Source: Streptomyces sp. L-9-10 (GTDB lineage Bacteria; Actinomycetota; Actinomycetes; Streptomycetales; Streptomycetaceae). Taken from it: a stretch of DNA of 64,000 bases. This document shows positions 32,381-40,190 of the stretch, one piece after another. The DNA is taken from contig NZ_PHRF01000162.1 of assembly GCF_004151105.1 (NCBI RefSeq), positions 1 through 64,000 on the forward strand, given 5' to 3'. Numbering within the stretch: position 1 is the first letter of the stretch; each line of letters opens with the position of its first letter. The notes beneath the pieces are model-generated. The model saw only the letters and a program-made list of their open reading frames with translations, was not told where the DNA came from and did no database searches. The position numbers and the translations under genes were made by a program.

Positions 32381-34938
32381 GCTCCGGAACCGAGCCGATC
32401 CTGGGAGAACCGCGTCTCGCGTTCCGTCTCGCCCGGCGGCTGGCGCGCTCGCGGGCGCTGATCCGGTCCACCTCGATGGTGTTCGTCGCCGCGTTCTTCG
32501 TCATGACGATGTTCATCGTCCTCAAGACGCTGTCGTTGTCGGGGACACAGGTGGCCGATCGGGACATGGGCCGCTTCGACGCCTCCGTGGGGTATGGAAG
32601 TATCCGGATCCCTCCCGGGGACGACGCTTTCACCTCTGCGCTGCGGGAGCGGATGCAGGGTGCCGGGGTCACGGACGCGCAGGTCATGCTCAGTGTCTTC
32701 GACCTGCAACTGAACACCACGCCCGCGCGCAAAGTGACGATGCTGGAAGGCGACTGGACCTCCAGCCCCTATCCGAAACGCTACGAACTCCAGTCCGGGC
32801 GGTGGCCGAGCCGTCCGGGTGAAGTGGTCGTCACCGAGGCCGACGACGTGAGGACCGCGCCGGGCGAGGCACTGACCGTCCTGGGGGACGTACGTCTCAC
32901 GGTGGTCGGCACGGCCGACGATCGCTACGCCGACACATCGAACCTGTTGGTCGCATCCCGCACGTGGGCGACACTGGCAGGGGACCTGAACGAGCGTCAT
33001 CCCCTGCTGGGGGCCCAGCCCTTCCTCCTGTGGTCCGGGGCCGAACCGAAGGCCGCCGTCGACGCCTTCACCACCGCCATCCGCGACTGGGAGAAGGAGA
33101 AAGGCAACACCGTCGAGGCAGGTTCCGCAGCTGCCGCCGACACGCTGTCCTTGCGGACAGAACTCGGCGCGGAAGGGATGTGGATCGACAAGACCCCGGC
33201 CGGATACACGGTCCCGGCGCTGCTGGTGCCAATTGGCGCGGTAATGCTGATGTTCGGGCTCAACGACCGGCGCTTCAGGCGCACGGTGGGCACCCTGACC
33301 GCCCTCGGCGTCCCGCGCCGGACGGCCGCGGCCGGGATCACCCTGGCCGCCCTGTTGTGGTCGTTGATCGCGGCGGCGGCAGGCGCTCTGGCGGGCTGGG
33401 GAGGGGGAGCGGCTGCCCGTCTCCTCATCGCCCACCTGCGCGAGCGTCCGGCCGGCCCTGTCGAAGGACTCACCGATCCCGTCCTGCGCCTGCTCGTCCT
33501 GATCGTGCTCGCCTCCGTCGGCGCGGGGCTGACCCTGACCCGCACCCGCCGCCACCCCGTCACCCGACGCCACGAGAGGGCGGAACGCGACAGCGCCACG
33601 GCCCCGGCCACAAAGACCGCCCGTCGCCTGCGAGACGGCCGGCAACTGCTTGCCCTGGCTGCCTGGTGCGCCATCGGTGTCTACGCCGCACGCGTCGAAT
33701 CCCCCGCCATGGCCATGATGCTGGTCGGTGTCGTGACCGTTGCCGTACTGCTGGTCATCCCCGAAGCATTCGCCCTGCTGCTCCGGCTCCTCCCGGAGCG
33801 GGGTCCCCGCCTCCGCCTCGCCCGACGACAACTGGCCGCCGACTCACGCCGGGCCTGCGCCGCCCTGGCCGTACTCACCGTGCTCTTTGGCACGTCCCTG
33901 GGCTTCCTGGCCCTGCTGGATACACTGCTGCGCACCGCGGACGCCCAGAACCACCCCGACGTCCAGCCAGGTCAGGTCCTGCTGGCCGGTAGCTCCAGTG
34001 ACCGCGACGCGCCGTCCGAGGACGTTGTGCGGGCCGCCGAGAGCTCCGGCGTCCTCGAGGGCCTCCCCCGCTTCGAGGTCGCTCCCGTCGACACCATCGA
34101 CGAAGACAAGACGACCACACGCTCGGCCACCCGGCCGGGGAAGCACACTATTTTCCTCGCCGTGGATTCCCCGGCGAACGCCGAACTGCTGCTCGGACGC
34201 CCCCTCGACCGTGCCCAGGCATCCACACTGACCGGCGGAGGGCTACTCATCTGGGCGGACGCACCCGACGCACCGACCGGCACCGCGGCACGCACCGAAC
34301 TTCTCATACAGGAGAACGGCGAGATCCTCGGCCGCACCTCTGCACTGCCCGCCACCACAGTGGAAGCCGCACCCTCGGGCTGGCGAGCCGGCACGGACGG
34401 CATCATGCTCCGCTCCACCGCTCTCACCCAGCGTCTCCCGCTTCAGGAGCCGGGCCCGGTGATGGTCACCGGCATCTCGGACAAGGAGGCCGAGACAGTC
34501 CAGCAGGCGGTCATCGACGCCGGGCTCGACGCACGCGCAGTCCGGATCCACGTACCACCCCAGCCCGCTGTTCCCCCAGCCGCGCTCCTTGCCACCGCCG
34601 CCGCGCTGGTTCTCCTCGTCCTGGTCACGGTGCTGACCGCCGTCCGCGGACAGACCCACGCCCTCCGCGGATACCTGGCCAGCCTCTCCGCGCTCGGCCT
34701 CCCCCACGCCTGGGCCCGGCACATCCTGCTCTGTCAGCACGGCGCTCTCATCGCCGCCAGCACCTTCCTCGGCCTGGTCATCGCCCTGATACCGACCGTG
34801 GTCATCGCCAACCGGATCTCCGGCTTCGTCCTGAGCGTCCCCTGGGGACAACTCGCCATCCTGCTCGCGGCGATCTACCTCGCCGCCGCCCTCGCCGCCA
34901 CCCGCTCCGTCCTCCGCCTTCGCGTCGTGGGGAAATGA
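32377..34938 (+). CDS. FtsX/MacB-type ABC transporter permease
   Basis: 853 residues with the duplicated FtsX layout. An early hydrophobic segment near residues 33-52, a large extracytoplasmic domain to about 280, then helices (VPALLVPIGAVMLMFGL, ITLAALLWSLIAAAAGALAGW, LLVLIVLASVGAGLTL), a second half starting with a hydrophobic pair near 430-460, another outer domain and three C-terminal helices ending before LRVVGK. Such permeases either remove peptides from the membrane (Bce type) or drive lipoprotein/peptide release (MacB type). Association with a secreted Cys-rich protein points to export, self-protection or sensing. Confidence 0.88.
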   Translation: MSSGTEPILGEPRLAFRLARRLARSRALIRSTSMVFVAAFFVMTMFIVLKTLSLSGTQVADRDMGRFDASVGYGSIRIPPGDDAFTSALRERMQGAGVTDAQVMLSVFDLQLNTTPARKVTMLEGDWTSSPYPKRYELQSGRWPSRPGEVVVTEADDVRTAPGEALTVLGDVRLTVVGTADDRYADTSNLLVASRTWATLAGDLNERHPLLGAQPFLLWSGAEPKAAVDAFTTAIRDWEKEKGNTVEAGSAAAADTLSLRTELGAEGMWIDKTPAGYTVPALLVPIGAVMLMFGLNDRRFRRTVGTLTALGVPRRTAAAGITLAALLWSLIAAAAGALAGWGGGAAARLLIAHLRERPAGPVEGLTDPVLRLLVLIVLASVGAGLTLTRTRRHPVTRRHERAERDSATAPATKTARRLRDGRQLLALAAWCAIGVYAARVESPAMAMMLVGVVTVAVLLVIPEAFALLLRLLPERGPRLRLARRQLAADSRRACAALAVLTVLFGTSLGFLALLDTLLRTADAQNHPDVQPGQVLLAGSSSDRDAPSEDVVRAAESSGVLEGLPRFEVAPVDTIDEDKTTTRSATRPGKHTIFLAVDSPANAELLLGRPLDRAQASTLTGGGLLIWADAPDAPTGTAARTELLIQENGEILGRTSALPATTVEAAPSGWRAGTDGIMLRSTALTQRLPLQEPGPVMVTGISDKEAETVQQAVIDAGLDARAVRIHVPPQPAVPPAALLATAAALVLLVLVTVLTAVRGQTHALRGYLASLSALGLPHAWARHILLCQHGALIAASTFLGLVIALIPTVVIANRISGFVLSVPWGQLAILLAAIYLAAALAATRSVLRLRVVGK

Positions 34939-34959
34939 AGCCGGGCCCGGAGGAGGCCA

Positions 34960-35205
34960 ATCGGCGTGAGGCCGCCGCGTCCGCGTAGGCGCCGGAACGG
35001 TCGCGGCAGATGACCTCGACCTGCGGATGTCGGGCCGGCCAGGGGGCGAGCGTGGCCGTGTCCCGTTCGGGCAGCAGGTCCAGGACCCGGTGGGTCTCGG
35101 CGTCGATGATCACGTCCCGTGGACGTGCCCCCGGCGGAGCGCGAAGTCGTCCACACCGACGGCCCGCGGCGCGATGCCGGGTGGACGAATTTCCGGCCCG
35201 GCACA
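34960..35205 (-). mobile_element. ISL3-family transposase remnant
   Basis: Two frames on the minus strand hold consecutive pieces of an ISL3 transposase: PRAVGVDDFALRRGHVHGT, then after a one-base shift VIIDAETHRVLDLLPERDT and ARHPQVEVICRDRSGAYADA. These match the DDE catalytic region start. The rest of the gene and the terminal repeats are gone. The first piece is read as the C-terminal tail of the neighbouring GNAT gene. Confidence 0.75.
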
Positions 35206-36060
35206 CGAGAAGTCGTACACCGAGAAGTCGGTAACCGGGCGGTATCCGATCCGCTGGTAGAGGCCGTTGCTGGTGGGGTTGGCCAGGTCCGCGAACAGGA
35301 GGACCTCCGCCGTGCCTGCGGCCAGCGCGGCCCTACTCACCTCGACCGTCGCGGCGCCCGCGTAACCGTGGCCGCGTAGGTAAGCCGGGGTGTAGACCGG
35401 GGCCACCCGGACCTGGCCGGCGACCATCGGGGTCACGCCCGCCATCGAGGCGGGGTCGCCGTCCGGGGTTTCCCAGAGCGTGACGCGTCCTTGCGCGATG
35501 CGTGTATCCGCCCATGAGCTGTTGTCCGCAGCGGGGGTTCCTCCGATGGCCGTGATGAACTCACGGTGCCAGAGCATGAGTTGCTCGCGGTCCTGCTCGC
35601 CCGCGACTCGGCTTCGGCCCTCCGGGAGTGGCTCTGGTGGTGTGAGCGTGCCGAGGCGGTACAGACGCTTCCGCTCGTGCAACGTCGGCGTCGCGCCCGT
35701 GTGCCGCGCCCAGGCATCGGCGAAGGCGGTGGCGGTGTCGTGGTCCGCGTTGACGCCGGGGAGGCGGTGGCCGAGGCGGGCCAGGTGGGCGGCGAGGGTA
35801 TCGGCCTCCTCAGGGGTGAGGGAGGTGAGGTACGGGCGGCGGGGCGGGGTGCGGAAGAAGGCCGCGCGGACCTCGCCCGCCCGCTCCAGGCTGCCGAAGA
35901 TGGGGGCTTCGGCGCCGTACGCGTCCGCCCCGCGCGTACGCAGTGCCTCGGTCACCGTCAGCGGGACGGTGTGCAGGGCAGGGCGCGAGCGCAGGAAGTC
36001 CGCGGCCCGGGCGAGAAAGCCGTTGAGGTCTTCGGTGAGGTGCCAGCCGTCCGGACGCAT
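35110..36060 (-). CDS. GNAT acetyltransferase with an IS-derived C-terminal tail
   Basis: 316 residues. The C-terminal GNAT fold is seen in VRVAPVYTPAYLRGHGYAGA (acetyl-CoA loop) and TSNGLYQRIGYRPVTDFSVYDF. The N-terminal half is typical of long Streptomyces GNAT proteins with a degenerate first domain. Family homology ends at about VYDF; the last 35 or so residues (beginning SCAGPEIRPPG) run into ISL3 transposase sequence, so an insertion removed the original stop. The enzyme may still work because the fold is complete. ATG 36060 has a GAGG site upstream. Confidence 0.8.
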   Translation of the reverse strand: MRPDGWHLTEDLNGFLARAADFLRSRPALHTVPLTVTEALRTRGADAYGAEAPIFGSLERAGEVRAAFFRTPPRRPYLTSLTPEEADTLAAHLARLGHRLPGVNADHDTATAFADAWARHTGATPTLHERKRLYRLGTLTPPEPLPEGRSRVAGEQDREQLMLWHREFITAIGGTPAADNSSWADTRIAQGRVTLWETPDGDPASMAGVTPMVAGQVRVAPVYTPAYLRGHGYAGAATVEVSRAALAAGTAEVLLFADLANPTSNGLYQRIGYRPVTDFSVYDFSCAGPEIRPPGIAPRAVGVDDFALRRGHVHGT

Positions 36061-36216
36061 GCCTCATGATCCCTCGTGCTGTCGGCGTGCGCCCGCGGTT
36101 TTCCGCTGGGGCGAGACGGCAGGGCCTCGTGGATCAGACACCGCTCGCAGCACGAGGAGGACGGGAGCGGTCCGCTGTCCCGAGGTGGGATCGTAAGCGG
36201 CCCAGCCGATGACGTC

Positions 36217-36282
36217 CCTTTGACAGGGAAGCCAGTCGCCCCAGGTCATGGCGCTGCCGCCGACCAACTTCACTGTCAAAGG
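36217..36282. repeat. Long-spaced inverted repeat CCTTTGACAG / CTGTCAAAGG
   Basis: Perfect 10-bp arms at 36217-36226 and 36273-36282 with a 46-bp spacer. Could be two operator sites or the edge of a lost element. Confidence 0.6.
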
Positions 36283-36409
36283 ACACATGCTGTCCGAACT
36301 CGTGGACAGAGCCTGAAGATCGGTGATCGGCGCCTGAGCGGCTTTCGCCGGTCCGACGCCGGCTGTTCTCCCCGGGCCCGGTGCTCGGTCCTTGCCCGCA
36401 AAAGGACGG

Positions 36410-36435
36410 CCCCGATCAGACATATCTGGTCGGGG
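36410..36435. terminator. Stem-loop inside the decayed TPR region
   Basis: CCCCGATCAGA pairs with TCTGGTCGGGG (one G-T wobble) around a CATA loop: an 11-bp stem. It is a plausible terminator for minus-strand transcription of the broken TPR gene. Confidence 0.5.
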
Positions 36436-36439
36436 TCGT

Positions 36440-36960
36440 AGCGCGTGTGTGACCGCCTGGGCGAGGAGCGGTTGGAGCGCTGGTCGAGGCCGTTCGGGAG
36501 TGGGCCGGCGAGAGCGAGTTCGTCGGCGGCCCGTACGGGGTCGGCGAAGGAGACGGCGAGGTTGAGACGGACCTGCGTCATGGCGCGCTCGCCGGCGGCG
36601 CCGTGCTGTTCGGCCTCGGCGCGGCCGGCTTCGAAGGCGGCGATGGCGGCGGTGGTGTCGGCCTGGGACCAGTGGATATCGCCGAGGACGCGGTGGTGGC
36701 GGCCTTTCCAGCCGAGGGTGGGGGACGGCGGCAGGGCGGTGGGGAAGTCGCCGGCCAGGCGGGCCAGGTTGGCCAGGCCGCGGCGGGCCCGGGGCGCGAG
36801 CCGGCCGTCGGCGTCGGCGGCCTGTCGCATCCCGGCGCGGCGGCGTCGTTGTGGCCGAGGTCCTTGTGGGCCTTGGCCCGGTAATCCCGGTAATAGAGAG
36901 CCATCTCGGTCAGCTCGGCGGGCAGCAGGCCGGTGTCGTTGTCAGCCTGTGACGTTAAAC
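36440..36960 (-). pseudogene. Broken TPR-protein gene
   Basis: Pieces of a helical TPR protein in more than one frame: MALYYRDYRAKAHKDLGHND near 36904, then in another frame ADGRLAPRARRGLANLARL and GWKGRHHRVLGDIHWSQADT to RAADELALAG, then a further slip near 36470. Such TPR modules end large Streptomyces ATPase/regulator proteins. No start or N-terminal part remains. At least two frameshifts and truncation mark it as a pseudogene. Confidence 0.7.
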
Positions 36961-36966
36961 GCCAAG

Positions 36967-37725
36967 CTAAGCCTTGAGGTCCGGCTCCACCGTGACCGAG
37001 AAGGAGAACCGGTCCCCCCGGTAGTGGATCCGCGCCACGTCCGCGACCCGGCCGCTCTCGTCGTACGTCACCCCCGTGTAGTGCAGGATCGGGCTCAGCA
37101 GCGGCACCCGCAGCAGCTCGGCCGTGGCCGGGTCCGCGAGCCGGGCCTCCACCGTGTCCGTGATCCGGCTGATCCGCACTCCGACCAGGTCGCGCAGCAC
37201 CTTCGTCATCGGCCAGCGCTCCAGATCCGTCACATCGATACCGGCCGCGATATCCGGACGGACCGCGTTCTCCGCCCAGTTGACGGGCTCGCCGCTCTCG
37301 CCGTCGCAGCGCAGCCGGCGGTAGGTGATCACCTCGTCCGCCCCGGGGAAGTACTCCGCGAGGGCGCCGGGCACCGGGGCCGGGCCATGGCCGAGGAGCG
37401 TGGTCAGCTCACCGGACTGCTGGGCGACGATCGCGTCGATCGAGCCGAGCAGCCGGCGCGGCGCACCGCGCCTGGCGCCCGGTTCGATGAAGGTGCCGCG
37501 CCGCCGGTGCCGGCTGATCAGGCCCTCCTCCTCCAGCTCCTTGAGCGCCTGACGCATCGTCAGCACGCTGACGCCGTAGTGCGTGGCGAGCTGCTCCTCG
37601 GTCGGCAGCCGCAGCGGATCGTGCGGCCGGCGGCCCAGTATCGAGGCGCGCAGCGACTGGGAGACCTGATACCAGAGCGGAAGCTTGCGGTTCAGGATCA
37701 GTGAGTCCGGGGCGAAGGAGGTCAC
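36967..37725 (-). CDS. GntR-family regulator, HutC/UTRA subfamily
   Basis: 252 residues: a winged helix (about 10-80: LPTEEQLATHYGVSVLTMRQALKELEEEGLI) and a C-terminal UTRA ligand domain (VITYRRLRCDGESGEPVNW onward, ending with FSFSVTVEPD). GTG 37725 has a GGGGAGT site upstream. It lies 69 bp downstream of hmgA in the same direction, an arrangement I recall from other Streptomyces, so it probably senses a homogentisate or aromatic-pathway intermediate (inference). Confidence 0.88.
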   Translation of the reverse strand: MTSFAPDSLILNRKLPLWYQVSQSLRASILGRRPHDPLRLPTEEQLATHYGVSVLTMRQALKELEEEGLISRHRRRGTFIEPGARRGAPRRLLGSIDAIVAQQSGELTTLLGHGPAPVPGALAEYFPGADEVITYRRLRCDGESGEPVNWAENAVRPDIAAGIDVTDLERWPMTKVLRDLVGVRISRITDTVEARLADPATAELLRVPLLSPILHYTGVTYDESGRVADVARIHYRGDRFSFSVTVEPDLKA

Positions 37726-37794
37726 CGGCGACTCCCCGACTGTGGCGACTCCAAAACGGTGGCACCTCCACGACTGTGTGTCCGAAACTCCGGG

Positions 37795-39126
37795 TCATGG
37801 CCTGAAGTGGCGCTCCAGACCTTGCCATACGTTGTCGTAACCGCGCTGGAGATGGCCGGCACCGGCCGCCTGTGCGGTCGCCGTCACCGGCCAGCGGGTC
37901 TCGAACATGAAGGCCAGGCCGTCGTCGATCTTCTGCGGCTTCAGCTCGGCGGCGCTCGCCCGGTCGAAGGTCTGCCGGTCGGGGCCGTGCGCCGACATCA
38001 TGTTGTGCAGCGAGCCGCCGCCGGGGACGAAGCCGCCCTTGCCGGCCGTCTTCGCGTCGTACGCGCCCTCGATGAGGCCCATGTACTCGCTCATCACGTT
38101 GCGGTGGAAGTACGGCGGCCGGAACGTGTCCTCGCCGACCAGCCAGCGCGGGGCGAAGACGACGAAGTCGACTCCGGCGAGGCCCGGGGTCTCGGACGGC
38201 GACGTCAGCACCGTGAAGATCGACGGGTCGGGGTGGTCGTAGCTGATGGTCCCCATGACATTGAAGCGGCGCAGATCGTAGACGTACGGCACGTGATTGC
38301 CGTGCCAGGCCACCACGTCGAGCGGGGAGTGGTCGTAGGTGGCGGCCCAGAGGTTGCCGCAGAACTTGTTGACCACCTGGGTCGGCCGCTCGATGTCCTC
38401 GTACGCGGCGACCGGCGCGCGGAAGTCACGCGCGTTGGCGAGGCCGTTGGCGCCGATCGGCCCGAGGTCGGGCAGGACGAAGGGCCGGCCGTGGTTCTCG
38501 CAGACATAGCCGCGTGCCGTCTCGTCCAGCGGCTCCACCCGGAAGCGCACACCACGGGGTATCAGCGCCACCTCGCCCGGACGGGCGGCGAGCAGGCCCA
38601 GTTCGGTGCGGATCAGCAGGCCGCCGTGTTCGGGAACGATCAGCAGTTCGCCGTCCGCGTCGCTGAACACCCGGTCCTTCATGGGGGAGTTGGCGTAGTA
38701 GAGATGAATCGCCATTCCCGTGCGCTGGGTCGCGTCCCCGTTGCCGCCCAGCGTCCACAGGCCGGCCAGGAAGTCGGTGCCGGGGGCGGGCTCGGGCAGC
38801 GGGTCCCAGCGCAGCCGGTTGGGGTCGGGGGCGGTCTCCGTGAACGGGGCCCCGCGCAGCGAGCCGTTGTCGATACGGGCGAACGGCGGATGCGCGGCCG
38901 ACGGCCGGATCCGGTACAGCCAGGTCCGCCGGTTGTGCGCGCGGGGTTCGGTGAACGCGCTGCCGCTCAGCTGCTCCGCGTAGAGACCGAGGGGTGCGCG
39001 CTGGGGTGTGTTGCGGCCGACCGGGAGTGCTCCCGGCACAGCCTCGGAGCTGTGCTCGTTGCCGAAGCCGGAGGAGTGGTCCAGGGCCCCGGCCGTCTTC
39101 CGCGCCTGCTCGATGTCGTTCGTCAT
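37795..39126 (-). CDS. hmgA: Homogentisate 1,2-dioxygenase
   Basis: 443-residue non-heme iron enzyme that opens the ring of homogentisate to maleylacetoacetate in tyrosine and phenylalanine catabolism. Iron ligands are in PPYFHRNVMSEYMG (His and Glu) and the second His in SLHNMMSAHGPD. N-terminal SGFGNEHSSEAVPGALP is also diagnostic. ATG 39126 has a GAGGAG site; upstream frame is not homologous. The maleylacetoacetate isomerase and fumarylacetoacetase genes are not in the window. A large palindrome separates it from the divergent TetR gene. Confidence 0.96.
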   Translation of the reverse strand: MTNDIEQARKTAGALDHSSGFGNEHSSEAVPGALPVGRNTPQRAPLGLYAEQLSGSAFTEPRAHNRRTWLYRIRPSAAHPPFARIDNGSLRGAPFTETAPDPNRLRWDPLPEPAPGTDFLAGLWTLGGNGDATQRTGMAIHLYYANSPMKDRVFSDADGELLIVPEHGGLLIRTELGLLAARPGEVALIPRGVRFRVEPLDETARGYVCENHGRPFVLPDLGPIGANGLANARDFRAPVAAYEDIERPTQVVNKFCGNLWAATYDHSPLDVVAWHGNHVPYVYDLRRFNVMGTISYDHPDPSIFTVLTSPSETPGLAGVDFVVFAPRWLVGEDTFRPPYFHRNVMSEYMGLIEGAYDAKTAGKGGFVPGGGSLHNMMSAHGPDRQTFDRASAAELKPQKIDDGLAFMFETRWPVTATAQAAGAGHLQRGYDNVWQGLERHFRP

Positions 39127-39161
39127 CCGCGTCCGCTCCTCGGTCAAGGAATCCCGGAAGG

Positions 39162-39189
39162 CTAATCCTATGGACAACCGTAGGATTAG
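39162..39189. promoter_or_regulatory. Large operator palindrome between hmgA and TetR genes
   Basis: CTAATCCTA, ten bases, TAGGATTAG: 9-bp perfect arms. The spacer adds two more pairs after one mismatch (TGG-ACAA-CCG). It is 36 bp from hmgA and 34 bp from the TetR start, so it should control both. Confidence 0.8.
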
Positions 39190-39222
39190 TGGTGCGCTTC
39201 GTCAACGGGGCCGAGCGGCATC

Positions 39223-39993
39223 ATGGATCCCGTGTCACGCGACCGTACGCATACCCAGCCCGATGCCGAGCCCCAGGCCGGCGCCGAACCCGAGCCCGAG
39301 CCCGACTCCGTCCCCGACGCGGATCCCGGGGCGGACGCGGAGGCGGACGAAGACTCCGAGGTCGGAGGGCTCCGCAAAGTGCCTGTGCAGCAGCGCAGCA
39401 CGGAGCGGCTGGCCCGGATCCTCGACGCCTGCGGGGCGCTTCTCGACGAGGCCGGGTACGAGCAGCTGTCCACCCGGGCCGTCGCCGCCCGCGCGGGCGT
39501 TCCCATCGGCTCGGTCTACCGCTTCTTCGTCAACAAACGGGCCATGGCAGACGCACTCGGAAGGCGCAATCTCGACAGCTATACCGAGGGCATCGCGGAC
39601 CGGCTCGCGACGCTCGACCCGAATGACTGGCGGGGTGCCATCGATGCCGTACTGGACGAGTACCTCTCCATGAAGCGCACCGTGCCCGGCTTCTCGCTCG
39701 TGGACTTCGGTTCGCAGCTCCCCCTGGGCACCCGGCCGCAGGCCCTCGACCGCATCCCCGTCGACCCGGCGACCGATCCCAACCACCGGGTCGCCAGACG
39801 TCTCGCCGGACTGCTCTCCAGCCATCTGGGCCGGGCCCCCGACCCGGCGTTGCAGCGCACGGTCCTGGTCGCCGTCGAGGCCGCCGACGCGCTGCTCCAG
39901 CTGGCGTTCCGTACGGATCCGGCGGGTGATCCCTGGATCGTGGGGGAGACCAGGAAGCTGCTGCGCGCCTATCTCGCGAGGACATTCGACTGA
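39223..39993 (+). CDS. TetR-family regulator divergent from hmgA
   Basis: 256 residues. The first 50 or so form an acidic, Pro/Glu/Asp-rich low-complexity arm (EPEPEPDS, DADPGADAEADEDSE), unusual for TetR. The helix-turn-helix follows (ERLARILDACGALLDEAGYE, VPIGSVYRFFVNKRAM) and a standard ligand domain. ATG 39223. Likely regulator of hmgA through the palindrome at 39162-39189. Confidence 0.87.
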   Translation: MDPVSRDRTHTQPDAEPQAGAEPEPEPDSVPDADPGADAEADEDSEVGGLRKVPVQQRSTERLARILDACGALLDEAGYEQLSTRAVAARAGVPIGSVYRFFVNKRAMADALGRRNLDSYTEGIADRLATLDPNDWRGAIDAVLDEYLSMKRTVPGFSLVDFGSQLPLGTRPQALDRIPVDPATDPNHRVARRLAGLLSSHLGRAPDPALQRTVLVAVEAADALLQLAFRTDPAGDPWIVGETRKLLRAYLARTFD

Positions 39994-40051
39994 CGCGGGC
40001 GTCCGGCCGGCCTTCTCGCGCCCCTTTCCCTGTCCGCTTCCCTGCCCGCCG

Positions 40052-40088
40052 CCTCTTCCCCTCTTCCCCTCTTCTTCCCTCTCTTCCC
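40052..40088. repeat. 37-nt pure pyrimidine tract
   Basis: Uninterrupted C/T run built on CCTCTTCCC units, inside a wider C/T-rich zone (about 40015-40125) between the TetR stop and the oxidoreductase start. Confidence 0.8.
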
Positions 40089-40190
40089 GCCCTTCCGCTC
40101 TTCCGCTTTTCGCTTTCCCCTGGTGTTGTCCGTACCGGTCGGTATGCTCGGAGTGCTCGCGCGTCACCGCTGCCGCCGCCCGGAGGGCCC

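Larger units (their letters stand above)
36061..36439. other. Non-coding or decayed stretch with inverted repeats
   Basis: An open minus-strand frame (36064-36423) continues out of the broken TPR gene, but I do not recognise it and it is probably not a gene. The region carries a long-range inverted repeat (36217-36282) and a hairpin at 36410-36435. Confidence 0.4.

Noticed and set aside
36064..36423. 120-codon minus-strand frame
   Set aside because: Continues out of the broken TPR gene, no recognisable features, probably read-through of decayed sequence.
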